A stretch of 64,000 bases of DNA from Sphingobacteriales bacterium. Its GTDB lineage: Bacteria; Bacteroidota; Bacteroidia; Chitinophagales; JADIYW01. Shown in pieces: positions 45,864 through 53,636 of this stretch (its first letter is position 1; each line of letters begins with the position of its first letter). The stretch is from contig CP064984.1 in assembly GCA_016699615.1 (NCBI GenBank), positions 2,514,001-2,578,000 of the forward strand, given 5' to 3'. The notes beneath the pieces are model-generated. The model searched no databases and had not been told where the DNA came from. It saw only the letters and a list, made by a program, of their open reading frames with translations. A program made the translations under genes and the position numbers.

Positions 45864-46559
45864 ATGAGTACAAATAGTGAATTAAATAATAAAAAATCTC
45901 AGATTCAAAGAGATAGAGTGAATTTGCTAAGGAATTTAGAGCAACCAACTTTGTTGTTCTTGTGTAGAATTTTACCCAAGCAAATATCGCCAGATATGCT
46001 CACATTTATTGGGTTTTTGGGTACTTTAATGATATTTGCTGCTTTTTATTTTGCAAAAATTTGGGATAATAGAATTTATTTATTACTAGCAATCTTTGGC
46101 TTTGCACTCAATTGGTTCGGCGATTCATTAGATGGTAGAATTGCATACTATAGAAATATTCCAAGAAAATGGTATGGCTTTGCTTTAGATTGTGTTATGG
46201 ATTTAATTTCTCTAATTTTTATGGGATTAGGATTTTTTATATACATCGAAGATGAGTATAAAATATTTGTATTCTTGTTTTGTTGCCAATATGCTTGGGC
46301 AATTTTATTAGCTCAATTAAAATACAAAATTACAGATAAATATTCGATAGATCCTGGTCCACTTGGTCCAACAGAAACCAGAATGATTTTGTGTTTGGTA
46401 ATCTTATCAGAATATATTTTCGGTAATGTATTAATCTATTTTTCTATTGCAGTAAATATTTTAATGCTAATAATTAATCTGGTAGATACCTATAAAACTT
46501 TACAGTTTGGCGATGAAAGAGATAAGTTAGAAAAACTTCAAAAATCAACAGAAAAGTAA
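45864..46559 (+). CDS. CDP-alcohol phosphatidyltransferase family protein
   Basis: 231 residues from ATG 45864 (MSTNSELNNKKSQIQRDR). The signature D-G-x2-A...G-x3-D-x3-D is present as SLDGRIAYYRNIPRKWYGFA and LDCVMD, with Tyr in the position usually Arg. Several membrane helices follow. Such enzymes join a CDP-linked head group to an alcohol, making phospholipids or related lipids. The product cannot be predicted. A -7 box TATTTTTG ends nine bases before the ATG. The GtrA gene follows four bases later, so the two are probably one operon for lipid or glycan decoration. Confidence 0.88.
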   Translation: MSTNSELNNKKSQIQRDRVNLLRNLEQPTLLFLCRILPKQISPDMLTFIGFLGTLMIFAAFYFAKIWDNRIYLLLAIFGFALNWFGDSLDGRIAYYRNIPRKWYGFALDCVMDLISLIFMGLGFFIYIEDEYKIFVFLFCCQYAWAILLAQLKYKITDKYSIDPGPLGPTETRMILCLVILSEYIFGNVLIYFSIAVNILMLIINLVDTYKTLQFGDERDKLEKLQKSTEK

Positions 46560-46563
46560 TAAT

Positions 46564-46968
46564 ATGCAATTGGCAAAAGTATTTATTAAAGCACAATTAT
46601 CAGCATTTCTTGGTGGTGCGTTTGATTATTGTGTAATGATATTTTGCACAGAGTATTTGCATATTCATTATACGCTTTCAATAGTTATTGGTGGAATTTT
46701 AGGTGCAGTTGTCAATTTTTCTATCAATAAATATTGGACATATAGTGATGATTCTAAAAATATACAAACACAATTATTCAAATTTTATTTAGTTGTTGCA
46801 GGAAGTATTATGCTCAAAACACTTGGTACCTACATTTTTACAGAAGCACTATATTTTGATTATAAAATAAGTAGAATAATTGTAGATTTATTTGTTTCCA
46901 TTGGATTCAATTTTACCTTGCAAAAATTTTGGGTATTCAAACCTACTAGTAGACAAAATATAAAGTAA
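46564..46968 (+). CDS. GtrA family membrane protein
   Basis: 134 residues with four predicted membrane helices. It carries the GtrA pattern: an N-terminal helix (FIKAQLSAFLGGAFDYCVMI), GAVVNFSINKYWTY, and a last helix ending FNFTLQKFWVFKP. GtrA proteins are thought to flip lipid-linked sugars for O-antigen or teichoic-acid modification. Its position after a CDP-alcohol phosphatidyltransferase suggests both act on a lipid carrier. Confidence 0.88.
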   Translation: MQLAKVFIKAQLSAFLGGAFDYCVMIFCTEYLHIHYTLSIVIGGILGAVVNFSINKYWTYSDDSKNIQTQLFKFYLVVAGSIMLKTLGTYIFTEALYFDYKISRIIVDLFVSIGFNFTLQKFWVFKPTSRQNIK

Positions 46969-46983
46969 TCCAACAATATTTGT

Positions 46984-47649
46984 TTATAGTGTAGTGTGTT
47001 TTTCTAATATACTAATGAAATCTTTTCTTTCAATATGCTTTGCACCCAAGCTTTCTAAATGTGGTGTGTATACTTGACAATCTATAATAGCAAAATTTTC
47101 TTCTTGTAGTTTTTTTACTAAACTTATAAAACCATATTTGCTGGCATTGCTTTTTGTATGAAACATAGATTCGCCAAAAAAACATTTGCCAATTTGCACA
47201 CCATACAAGCCACCTACCAATTCATCTTTTTCCCAAACTTCAACAGATGTTGCAAAGCCTTTTTTGTGTAAGTTATAATACGCTTCTATCATGTCATCAG
47301 TTATCCAAGTGCCTTGTTCATCTTCCGTCTGATAATTTCTTTTTGCAGCTGCGCAAGCTTGCATTACTTGCACAAATACTTGATTGTAGGTAACATCAAA
47401 AGCATTTTTATTCAACAACTGTTGCATAGATTTTGATACTTTCAACTCAGTAGGAAAAAGCACAAAACGTGGATTTGGTGTCCACCAAATAATTGGCTCA
47501 TCATCAGAATACCATGGGAATATTCCAGATTTATAAGCTAGCAATAATCTTTCTTCAGATAAATCGCCACCTACTGCGAGAATGCCTTCCTTTGTAGCGC
47601 TTTCTACATTTGGGAAATAAATTGCTTCATCTAAGATATAAATTGGCAA
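46984..47649 (-). CDS. aat: Leucyl/phenylalanyl-tRNA--protein transferase
   Basis: Attaches Leu or Phe from charged tRNA to proteins with N-terminal Arg or Lys, marking them for ClpAP. 221 residues. Diagnostic segments include GILAVGGDLSEERLLLAYKS, GIFPWYSD, IIWWTPNPRFVLFP, VMQACAAAKR and WITDDMIEAYYNLHKKG. The last part has GLYGVQIGKCFFGESMFH. The stop of the clpS gene upstream lies two bases from this start, so the pair is one N-end-rule operon. Confidence 0.96.
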   Translation of the reverse strand: MPIYILDEAIYFPNVESATKEGILAVGGDLSEERLLLAYKSGIFPWYSDDEPIIWWTPNPRFVLFPTELKVSKSMQQLLNKNAFDVTYNQVFVQVMQACAAAKRNYQTEDEQGTWITDDMIEAYYNLHKKGFATSVEVWEKDELVGGLYGVQIGKCFFGESMFHTKSNASKYGFISLVKKLQEENFAIIDCQVYTPHLESLGAKHIERKDFISILEKHTTL

Positions 47650-47651
47650 GG

Positions 47652-47966
47652 TTATGCGTTTGATTCGATTGTTGCTGTAATTCCTCTATCCAATAAAGCT
47701 TCTTTCATTGGAATAAGCTCTGTTTCTGTACCATGTTTAACAGCGTATTTCCCTTTAAAATGTATGAAATAAGCACATTGTTCAGCTTGTTCAGATGTAT
47801 GTCTGCAAATATCTACTAATGATTCTATCACCCATTCAAAAGTATTTACATCATCATTGTGTACTACGAGTTGCCAACCTAAGTCTACTTCTGTTAGAAT
47901 ATCTACATCAAGTTCTGGATTTTCTTTTACTTCAGTTAGGTTTCGTATAGTATTGTACTTGCTCAT
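47652..47966 (-). CDS. clpS: ATP-dependent Clp protease adaptor ClpS
   Basis: Binds N-degron substrates and hands them to ClpA/C. 104 residues from ATG 47964-47966 (MSKYNTIRNLTEV); a longer frame upstream codes only a hydrophobic run and is rejected. The conserved core VVHNDDVNTFEWVIESLVDI contains the Asn-Asp pair that binds the substrate N-terminus. AYFIHFKGKYAVKHG follows. It directly precedes aat, so production of the tag and recognition of the tag are coupled. Confidence 0.95.
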   Translation of the reverse strand: MSKYNTIRNLTEVKENPELDVDILTEVDLGWQLVVHNDDVNTFEWVIESLVDICRHTSEQAEQCAYFIHFKGKYAVKHGTETELIPMKEALLDRGITATIESNA

Positions 47967-47992
47967 CAGTACACAAAAATAATAAAAAAATA

Positions 47993-48023
47993 TTTGGATA
48001 ATCAAATAAATGTCTTAATTTTG
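47993..48023 (+). promoter_or_regulatory. Bacteroidota-type promoter for tRNA-Met
   Basis: TTTG (47993-47996), a 19-base spacer, then TAATTTTG (48016-48023), matching the consensus at both boxes. The tRNA starts 13 bases after the -7 box. Confidence 0.75.
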
Positions 48024-48035
48024 CACACCGAAAAT

Positions 48036-48109
48036 GGCGGGGTAGCTCAGGTGGTTAGAGCGCAGGATTCATAACCCTGAGGTCCGGGGTTCAATTCCCC
48101 GCTCCGCTA
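48036..48109 (+). tRNA. tRNA-Met (anticodon CAT)
   Basis: Cloverleaf: acceptor GGCGGGG / CTCCGCT (two G-T pairs), D arm GCTC...GAGC, anticodon stem CAGGA / CCCTG with loop TTCATAA, and T arm CGGGG TTCAATT CCCCG. The 3' CCA is not encoded. The uppermost anticodon-loop pair is an A-C mismatch (48067 region). CAT could also mark tRNA-Ile2 or the initiator, but the lack of three G-C pairs next to the loop argues against the initiator. Confidence 0.95.
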
Positions 48110-48112
48110 CAT

Positions 48113-48159
48113 AAACAGATAAAATGACTTGTATAACAATGATTTTTATCTGTTTTTTT
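48113..48159 (+). terminator. Terminator after tRNA-Met
   Basis: Stem AAACAGATAAAA / TTTTATCTGTTT with an interior loop of about 19 bases, ending in a T run, starting three bases after the tRNA. Confidence 0.75.
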
Positions 48160-48230
48160 ATTTTAAGTAAATTCAAATGAGTTTATTTTTTTGTAGATAT
48201 ATTCTAATATAAACTATCTATGTTTCTTTT

Positions 48231-48887
48231 TTACCATAATGATTTATTCAAGTCAATAATTTTTCTATTATTTGGTACTTGTTTTGATATTGCTTGATAT
48301 GGTTCTTGTAGTATTTTGCATTTATTAAAATCTCCAATGTAATTAATAATATAATTTTGTTCTTTAAACATTCTTGCTCTTCTTGAGGACATAGAAAAAT
48401 CTGTTTTCCCATTAATTTTTATTTCAATTGGCTTGTTGATTTTTATTTCACATAGTTTATGATTTTCACGTTCGGGTATGCCAATTTCAAAATAGTTATA
48501 AAGTAAATGCAAATCAATGCTTGTGTTTTCCTTTATCTCAAAAATATGATACTTGTTGTTTTGAGTTGTTCTAAAGCAATAGATATATTCATTATTTGAA
48601 TTTGAAATTTTTGTGTAGTTTGTATCTGTCCTTACTAATGTTTCTGCTTGTTTGTTGTCTTCCAGAATAATCAAATCACAGTTTTTAAAATTAGAATTAT
48701 TTAGGATACATTCAGGAAGATAAAGTTCGTTGTTAGAAACATAACCTGTTTTTGAATGAAAGTCAGTCCAATTCATTTCGTTTTTTCTATCATCAAAAGA
48801 CTTTTGTGACTTATCATAGATATTTATATTCCGAAATACTTGAAATAATTTTATTGGTCTATCAAAGTTAATTTCTACTTGTTTCAT
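48231..48887 (-). CDS. Protein of unknown function
   Basis: 218 residues, no signal peptide or membrane segment. Composition is Asn/Lys/Ile-rich with scattered beta strands (FDRPIKLFQVFRNINIYD, CDLIILEDNKQAETLVRTD, YHIFEIKENTSIDLHLLYN) and a basic cluster SSRRARMFKEQNYIINYIGD. I recognise no domain. It is a single gene between the tRNA terminator and the SDR gene, with no evident partner. An accessory gene near a tRNA may be acquired, but no integrase or attachment-site duplication was seen. Confidence 0.7.
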   Translation of the reverse strand: MKQVEINFDRPIKLFQVFRNINIYDKSQKSFDDRKNEMNWTDFHSKTGYVSNNELYLPECILNNSNFKNCDLIILEDNKQAETLVRTDTNYTKISNSNNEYIYCFRTTQNNKYHIFEIKENTSIDLHLLYNYFEIGIPERENHKLCEIKINKPIEIKINGKTDFSMSSRRARMFKEQNYIINYIGDFNKCKILQEPYQAISKQVPNNRKIIDLNKSLW

Positions 48888-48948
48888 CTTATATTAGTAT
48901 TAATGTATTTGAGTTTTATAAATTATAAATTAATACTTGACTTATAAG

Positions 48949-49767
48949 CTATATAAAAAAGTCTGGAGCAAGTTGTGTGCCTGGTTTTACTGCATATTGG
49001 TCTAAATTTGTAATGCCTTCAGATTCCAAAACTTCGTCATCTACAAAATAGTTGCCTGTTGTTATCTTAGCATCTCTTTTTAAAATATAGTATGCAGCAT
49101 CAGCCAATATTTCTGGCTTTCTTGATGCATTCATAATAGAATCGCCACCTAATAAGTTTTGTACAGCAGATGTAGCAATTGTTGTTCTTGGCCATAATCC
49201 ATTTACACCAATTTTACCTTTAAATTCGCCACTCATGCCTAATACACATAAGCTCATGCCAAATTTTGCAATCGAGTAGCCAACATGGTTTTTAAACCAA
49301 TGCTCGGTGATTGATGTTAATGGTGGTGATAAATTTAAAATATGTGGATTTTCTGATTTTAATAAATATGGAATGCATTTTTGTGAACAAAGATAGGTGC
49401 CTCTTGTATTGATGTCTTGCATTAAATCGTAGCGTTTCATATCCAATGCAAGCGTAGGTGTTAGGTTGATAGCAGATGCATTATTAATTAAAATATCTAT
49501 GCCACCAAAAGTTTCTACTGTTTGTTGTACAGCATTAATTACTTCATCTTCATTTCTTATATCACATTTTATAGCTAAGCCTTTTCCACCTGCTTTTTCC
49601 ATATCTTCGGCTGCAATAAATATAGTACCAGGCAATTTTGGATGTGGCTCTGTGCTTTTTGCGGCAATGACTATGTTTGCACCTTCTTTAGCAAGTCGCA
49701 TGCCTATAGCGTGTCCAATTCCACGTGTTCCGCCTGAGATAAATACTGTTTTGTTTTTGAATGACAT
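48949..49767 (-). CDS. Short-chain dehydrogenase/reductase (HSDL2-like)
   Basis: NAD(P)-dependent oxidoreductase of 272 residues. The cofactor loop is SGGTRGIGHAIG (11-22), followed by IVIAAKSTEPHPKLPGTIFI and AAEDMEKAGGKGLAIKCDIR, a pattern specific to the hydroxysteroid-dehydrogenase-like 2 group. The Asn in INNASAINL and catalytic YSIAK (about 172-176) are present. The catalytic Ser position is within LNLSPPLTS. In eukaryotes the group is linked to lipid metabolism; the bacterial substrate is unknown. Separate promoterless spacing of 28 bases from the SIMPL gene upstream suggests cotranscription. Confidence 0.92.
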   Translation of the reverse strand: MSFKNKTVFISGGTRGIGHAIGMRLAKEGANIVIAAKSTEPHPKLPGTIFIAAEDMEKAGGKGLAIKCDIRNEDEVINAVQQTVETFGGIDILINNASAINLTPTLALDMKRYDLMQDINTRGTYLCSQKCIPYLLKSENPHILNLSPPLTSITEHWFKNHVGYSIAKFGMSLCVLGMSGEFKGKIGVNGLWPRTTIATSAVQNLLGGDSIMNASRKPEILADAAYYILKRDAKITTGNYFVDDEVLESEGITNLDQYAVKPGTQLAPDFFI

Positions 49768-49795
49768 TGTTTTGAATTTTATTTAGTAATAATTT

Positions 49796-50530
49796 TTATT
49801 TGATTTGATATTCTGCACGCACAGTGATTGATGCAGTTTTGTTTTTACTAGAAGTATTAAATGTTCCACCATAGCTATAATCTTCATCAGAATTTTGTCC
49901 TGTAATTTGAAAAATACCCATGCTTGCTTTTATTAATTTTCCTAAAGATGATTTTGAATTGTTTGCTATTGTTTTTGCTCTTATGTTGGCATCCTCAGAT
50001 GCTTTTGCCAATAAATCTATTTTTAAGTCTTTTAGTTTGGTGTAATAATATCTTGGCGCATAAGAATTTATTTCAATGCCTTGGTCAATCAATTGTGCAA
50101 TGTCTTTATAGATGTTTTCTACTTTGCTAATTTCTTTAGATTCCACAATTACATCAGAAGAAAGATTGTATCCATTAAAACGTTGCGTGTAGTTGCCATA
50201 CTCATCTCTAGATGAAACAAAATCTTTGTTGATAGTGATAGCTGAAAACGTAATTTCTGATGGGTTTATTTCTTTTTGAGTTAAATAGCTTTTTACTTTT
50301 GCTTGGTCAGCTTTTAATGATGCGTAGGCTTCTTTCATATCAAACGATTGTCTATTGAAACTTCCTTCCCAAACAATCAAATCACTCACAAAATCATGTT
50401 CTGCCAATCCTGTTACTAAGATTGTTTGTTGTTTCTTTGTTTTGTATTTGAAAGCATTAGCTACCATAAAAGTACCAATGATGAACGATAGTCCAATTAT
50501 GAGTGCAACTATCTTTTTTGTATTTTCCAT
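49796..50530 (-). CDS. SIMPL domain (DUF541) protein
   Basis: 244 residues with an N-terminal membrane anchor or uncleaved signal (KKIVALIIGLSFIIGTFMVA). The SIMPL/DUF541 pattern follows: ILVTGLAEHDFVSDLIVWEG, DQAKVKSYLTQKEINPSEIT, an SSDVIVESKEISKVENIYKD segment, RYYYTKLKDLKIDLLAKASE, and the typical last strand ASITVRAEYQIK. The family is periplasmic and its function is poorly defined (a link to oxidative stress is reported for some members). Divergent from guaA; the intergenic space is 88 bases. Confidence 0.88.
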   Translation of the reverse strand: MENTKKIVALIIGLSFIIGTFMVANAFKYKTKKQQTILVTGLAEHDFVSDLIVWEGSFNRQSFDMKEAYASLKADQAKVKSYLTQKEINPSEITFSAITINKDFVSSRDEYGNYTQRFNGYNLSSDVIVESKEISKVENIYKDIAQLIDQGIEINSYAPRYYYTKLKDLKIDLLAKASEDANIRAKTIANNSKSSLGKLIKASMGIFQITGQNSDEDYSYGGTFNTSSKNKTASITVRAEYQIK

Positions 50531-50607
50531 GTTTAATGTTATTTTATGGTCTAAGTTAATTAATTTTGATGATTTTAAATATTAGCAACAATATAATTCT
50601 TAATTTT

Positions 50608-50615
50608 TAATTTTG
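50608..50615 (+). promoter_or_regulatory. -7 box of the guaA promoter
   Basis: TAATTTTG followed by CAC and the guaA ATG at 50619, so the start codon is three bases past the box. No clear TTTG is seen at the expected distance upstream, so only the -7 element is called. Confidence 0.45.
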
Positions 50616-50618
50616 CAC

Positions 50619-52160
50619 ATGCACGATAAAGTTATCATCTTCGATTTTGGTTCTCAATACACTCAGTTAATTGCACGTAGAATTAGAGAATTGAGTGTTT
50701 ATTGTGAAATTGTACCATACAATACATCAATAGATAAGATAGTTACATCAGATGTAAAAGGTGTTATTTTATCAGGTAGTCCTTTTTCTGTTTTACAAGA
50801 TAATGCATTGTTGTTTCCATTATTAGAATTATTACAACAAAAGAATCAATTGCCAGTTTTAGGTGTTTGCTATGGTGCACAATATATGGCAAAAGTATTT
50901 GCAGGAAAAGTAGAGAAATCTGCAAAAAGAGAATACGGTAGAGCAAATTTGATTATAAATAATGATGAAAATCTATTAAAAAATATTCCAAATAACAGTC
51001 AAATATGGATGTCGCATGGAGATTCTATCTTAGAATTACCAATTGATGCAGAATTGTTAGCATCTACCCACGATATTCCTGTTGCTGCTTTCAAATTGAT
51101 AGATAAGCCAGTTTATGGTATTCAATTTCATCCAGAAGTTACTCATAGCTTAGATGGTTTGCAAATAATCAAGAATTTTGTAGTTGATATCTGCCAATGT
51201 AAGCAAGATTGGTCAGCAGAATCATTCATTCAAGAAACGGTACAAGAACTAAAAAATGTAGTTGGCACGGAAAATGTAGTATTAGGTTTGAGTGGTGGAG
51301 TTGATTCAAGCGTAGCTGCACTATTATTACACAAAGCAATAGGAAAACAATTGTATTGCATTTTTGTAAATAATGGGTTGTTGCGATATAAAGAATATGA
51401 AAATGTATTAGAAAGTTATAAAGAATTAGGATTAAATATTATTGGTTGTGATGTGTCTGAAAGATTTTATAGTGAGTTGGAAGGCATAACAGAACCAGAA
51501 GCAAAAAGAAAAATTATAGGTAAGGTGTTTATAGATGTATTTCAGGAAGAAGCAAGTAAATTAGAAAACGTTACTTATTTGGCTCAAGGTACCATTTATC
51601 CAGATGTGATAGAGTCAGTTTCTGTACACGGACCATCAGCAAAAATAAAATCGCACCATAATGTAGGTGGTTTGCCAGAGAAAATGCATCTTAAAATTAT
51701 CGAACCACTTAGAAAACTATTTAAAGATGAAGTAAGACGAGTTGGTAAAGCACTAAAATTACCAGACAATATTTTGAATAGACATCCATTTCCTGGTCCA
51801 GGATTAAGCATTAGAATATTAAGTGATATTACAGCAGAAAAAGTAAAAATGCTACAGCTGGCTGATGCTATTTTTATGGATAGTTTAAAAGAAGATAATT
51901 TATATAATGAAGTGTGGCAAGCAGGCGTAATGTTGCTTCCAGTGCAATCAGTTGGTGTAATGGGCGATGAGCGTACCTACGAAAATGTAGTTGCACTACG
52001 AGCAGTAAGTTCTGTAGATGGAATGACAGCAGATTGGTGTCATCTGCCATATACTTTTTTAGCAAAAGTTTCAAATAAAATAATTAATAACGTAAAAGGA
52101 ATAAACAGAGTAGTCTATGATATTAGCTCAAAGCCGCCAGCAACTATTGAATGGGAATAA
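50619..52160 (+). CDS. guaA: GMP synthase (glutamine-hydrolysing)
   Basis: Aminates XMP to GMP. 513 residues from ATG 50619 (MHDKVIIFDFGSQYTQLIAR); a TTG six bases earlier lies within the -7 box. The N-terminal class I amidotransferase domain has Cys 84 in GVCYGAQ and the His/Glu pair in FHPEVTHS (171, 173). The ATP pyrophosphatase P-loop is GLSGGVDSS (223-231), and the dimerisation domain holds NRHPFPGPGLSIRIL and the end GINRVVYDISSKPPATIEWE, all canonical. Full length, no anomaly. The lipoprotein gene begins four bases after the stop. Confidence 0.98.
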   Translation: MHDKVIIFDFGSQYTQLIARRIRELSVYCEIVPYNTSIDKIVTSDVKGVILSGSPFSVLQDNALLFPLLELLQQKNQLPVLGVCYGAQYMAKVFAGKVEKSAKREYGRANLIINNDENLLKNIPNNSQIWMSHGDSILELPIDAELLASTHDIPVAAFKLIDKPVYGIQFHPEVTHSLDGLQIIKNFVVDICQCKQDWSAESFIQETVQELKNVVGTENVVLGLSGGVDSSVAALLLHKAIGKQLYCIFVNNGLLRYKEYENVLESYKELGLNIIGCDVSERFYSELEGITEPEAKRKIIGKVFIDVFQEEASKLENVTYLAQGTIYPDVIESVSVHGPSAKIKSHHNVGGLPEKMHLKIIEPLRKLFKDEVRRVGKALKLPDNILNRHPFPGPGLSIRILSDITAEKVKMLQLADAIFMDSLKEDNLYNEVWQAGVMLLPVQSVGVMGDERTYENVVALRAVSSVDGMTADWCHLPYTFLAKVSNKIINNVKGINRVVYDISSKPPATIEWE

Positions 52161-52164
52161 ATTA

Positions 52165-53520
52165 ATGTTATTTTTATTTTCTATTATTTTACTCATCACA
52201 TCTTGTGGTGCTGGAAAAAGATTGCCTGGCGATAAGTCTAAAAAGAAAGATGCAGAAATAGTAGAGATAAATGTAAAAAGAGATTCAGTTGCAAAATATA
52301 CAATTCCAGTAGATATTTTGGATATGGATGATGCAAAGCCATCAATACCAGAAATCAATATAGAAAAAGAATCTATAATCAATACTAAGATTGATAGTTT
52401 TGTAACTGGAATAGACAATAATATAAAAAATGATTACAGAATTGCTGTAGTATTGCCATTTATGCTCAATCAAATTCCAATTAGTGGTGTTTATGTTGAT
52501 GATTCTTCTAAGCAATTATTGCCTGATTCTAAAAAAGCTATGGATTTTTATCTTGGATGTAAATTAGCAAAAGAAGAAAATGAGTCTTATAACAAAAATG
52601 TAAATGTATATTTTGTTGATGATAAAAATAGTAGTGATGAGTTGAATACATTAATGCAATCGCCAGTACTTAAAAATGCAGACTATATTGTAGCACCATT
52701 TAATGCAACACAAGTAAAATTATTGTCAGAGTTTGCCAAACAAAATCAAAAACCATTGTTTTCTCCAATTACAAATTCTATATATTCAGTAAAAAATAAT
52801 CCATTTTTTTACAGTGTCACTCCAAGTTTGTATGCACAATACCAATATATCATTCAAACAATTCAACAAAATCAGCTAAATCAAAAAATAGAAATAATAT
52901 ATGATGACGCTGATACTGTTTCTGAAAAAATCGCATTCTTAAAAAATATTATCGAACAAAACAGTACTTATCCAAATACTTCTATCGACTATGTAACTTA
53001 TAATTTGAAATCATCAGATAATATAGCACAAAAATTGTATACTACTGATACAATTTCTAAAAGGAATATTGTTATACTTTCATCAAATGAATTGTACATA
53101 AAGAATGTTATTAATAAATTAGCTTCAATAAAGAATCCATTAGATATTTATGCAAATTCAAAAATTAAATTTTCAAAATCATTAATTACAGCAAAGAATT
53201 TTAAACACAATTTATATACAATCTACGCTTATAATACCAATACAGATACCAAGCTATTCAATCAAAAATATCAAGATAATTTTGTTAAAGAACCAACAGA
53301 GTTATCCTATTTAGGCTACGATTTATTACAGTTTTTATTGATGAGAATTGAAAATAATAAGAGTTTCTTAGAAAAAGATGATTTATCGTATTCAACTTAT
53401 CTACAATCAGACTTTAATTTTATACCAAGTATAAGTAATTCAAAATCAATAGATTATTATGATAATTTAAGTCTTAAGCTATATAAATGGAATAGTGGCG
53501 CTTTTATTAAAAACGAATAG
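52165..53520 (+). CDS. Lipoprotein with periplasmic ligand-binding (type 1 PBP) fold
   Basis: 451 residues from ATG 52165 (MLFLFSIILLITSC), with lipobox LITSC. A longer frame starting inside guaA is rejected. After a linker, YRIAVVLPFMLNQ begins a type 1 periplasmic-binding-protein fold; ADYIVAPFNATQVKLLSEFA, NQKPLFSPITNS and NIVILSSNELYIKNVINKLA match its alternating strand-helix pattern. The arrangement resembles LppC/LpoA and amino-acid-binding relatives. Ligand unknown. It may sense or regulate envelope growth as LpoA does, but that is an inference. Cotranscribed with guaA. Confidence 0.8.
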   Translation: MLFLFSIILLITSCGAGKRLPGDKSKKKDAEIVEINVKRDSVAKYTIPVDILDMDDAKPSIPEINIEKESIINTKIDSFVTGIDNNIKNDYRIAVVLPFMLNQIPISGVYVDDSSKQLLPDSKKAMDFYLGCKLAKEENESYNKNVNVYFVDDKNSSDELNTLMQSPVLKNADYIVAPFNATQVKLLSEFAKQNQKPLFSPITNSIYSVKNNPFFYSVTPSLYAQYQYIIQTIQQNQLNQKIEIIYDDADTVSEKIAFLKNIIEQNSTYPNTSIDYVTYNLKSSDNIAQKLYTTDTISKRNIVILSSNELYIKNVINKLASIKNPLDIYANSKIKFSKSLITAKNFKHNLYTIYAYNTNTDTKLFNQKYQDNFVKEPTELSYLGYDLLQFLLMRIENNKSFLEKDDLSYSTYLQSDFNFIPSISNSKSIDYYDNLSLKLYKWNSGAFIKNE

Positions 53521-53607
53521 TAACCATTTTTAGTGCATTTTTAATATATTCCGAAAATCTTTATCTTTTTGTTAATAAAATAATAGTGTTATTTTATACG
53601 AAAATGC

Positions 53608-53615
53608 TATATTTG
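53608..53615 (+). promoter_or_regulatory. -7 box of the secDF promoter
   Basis: TATATTTG, 21 bases upstream of the secDF ATG. The -33 element is not clear at the right distance. Confidence 0.45.
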
Positions 53616-53636
53616 CACCTCGTTTAAAAAAATATC

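Noticed and set aside
48111..48230. tRNA attachment site of an integrated element
   Set aside because: No duplicate of the tRNA 3' end and no integrase were found in the window.
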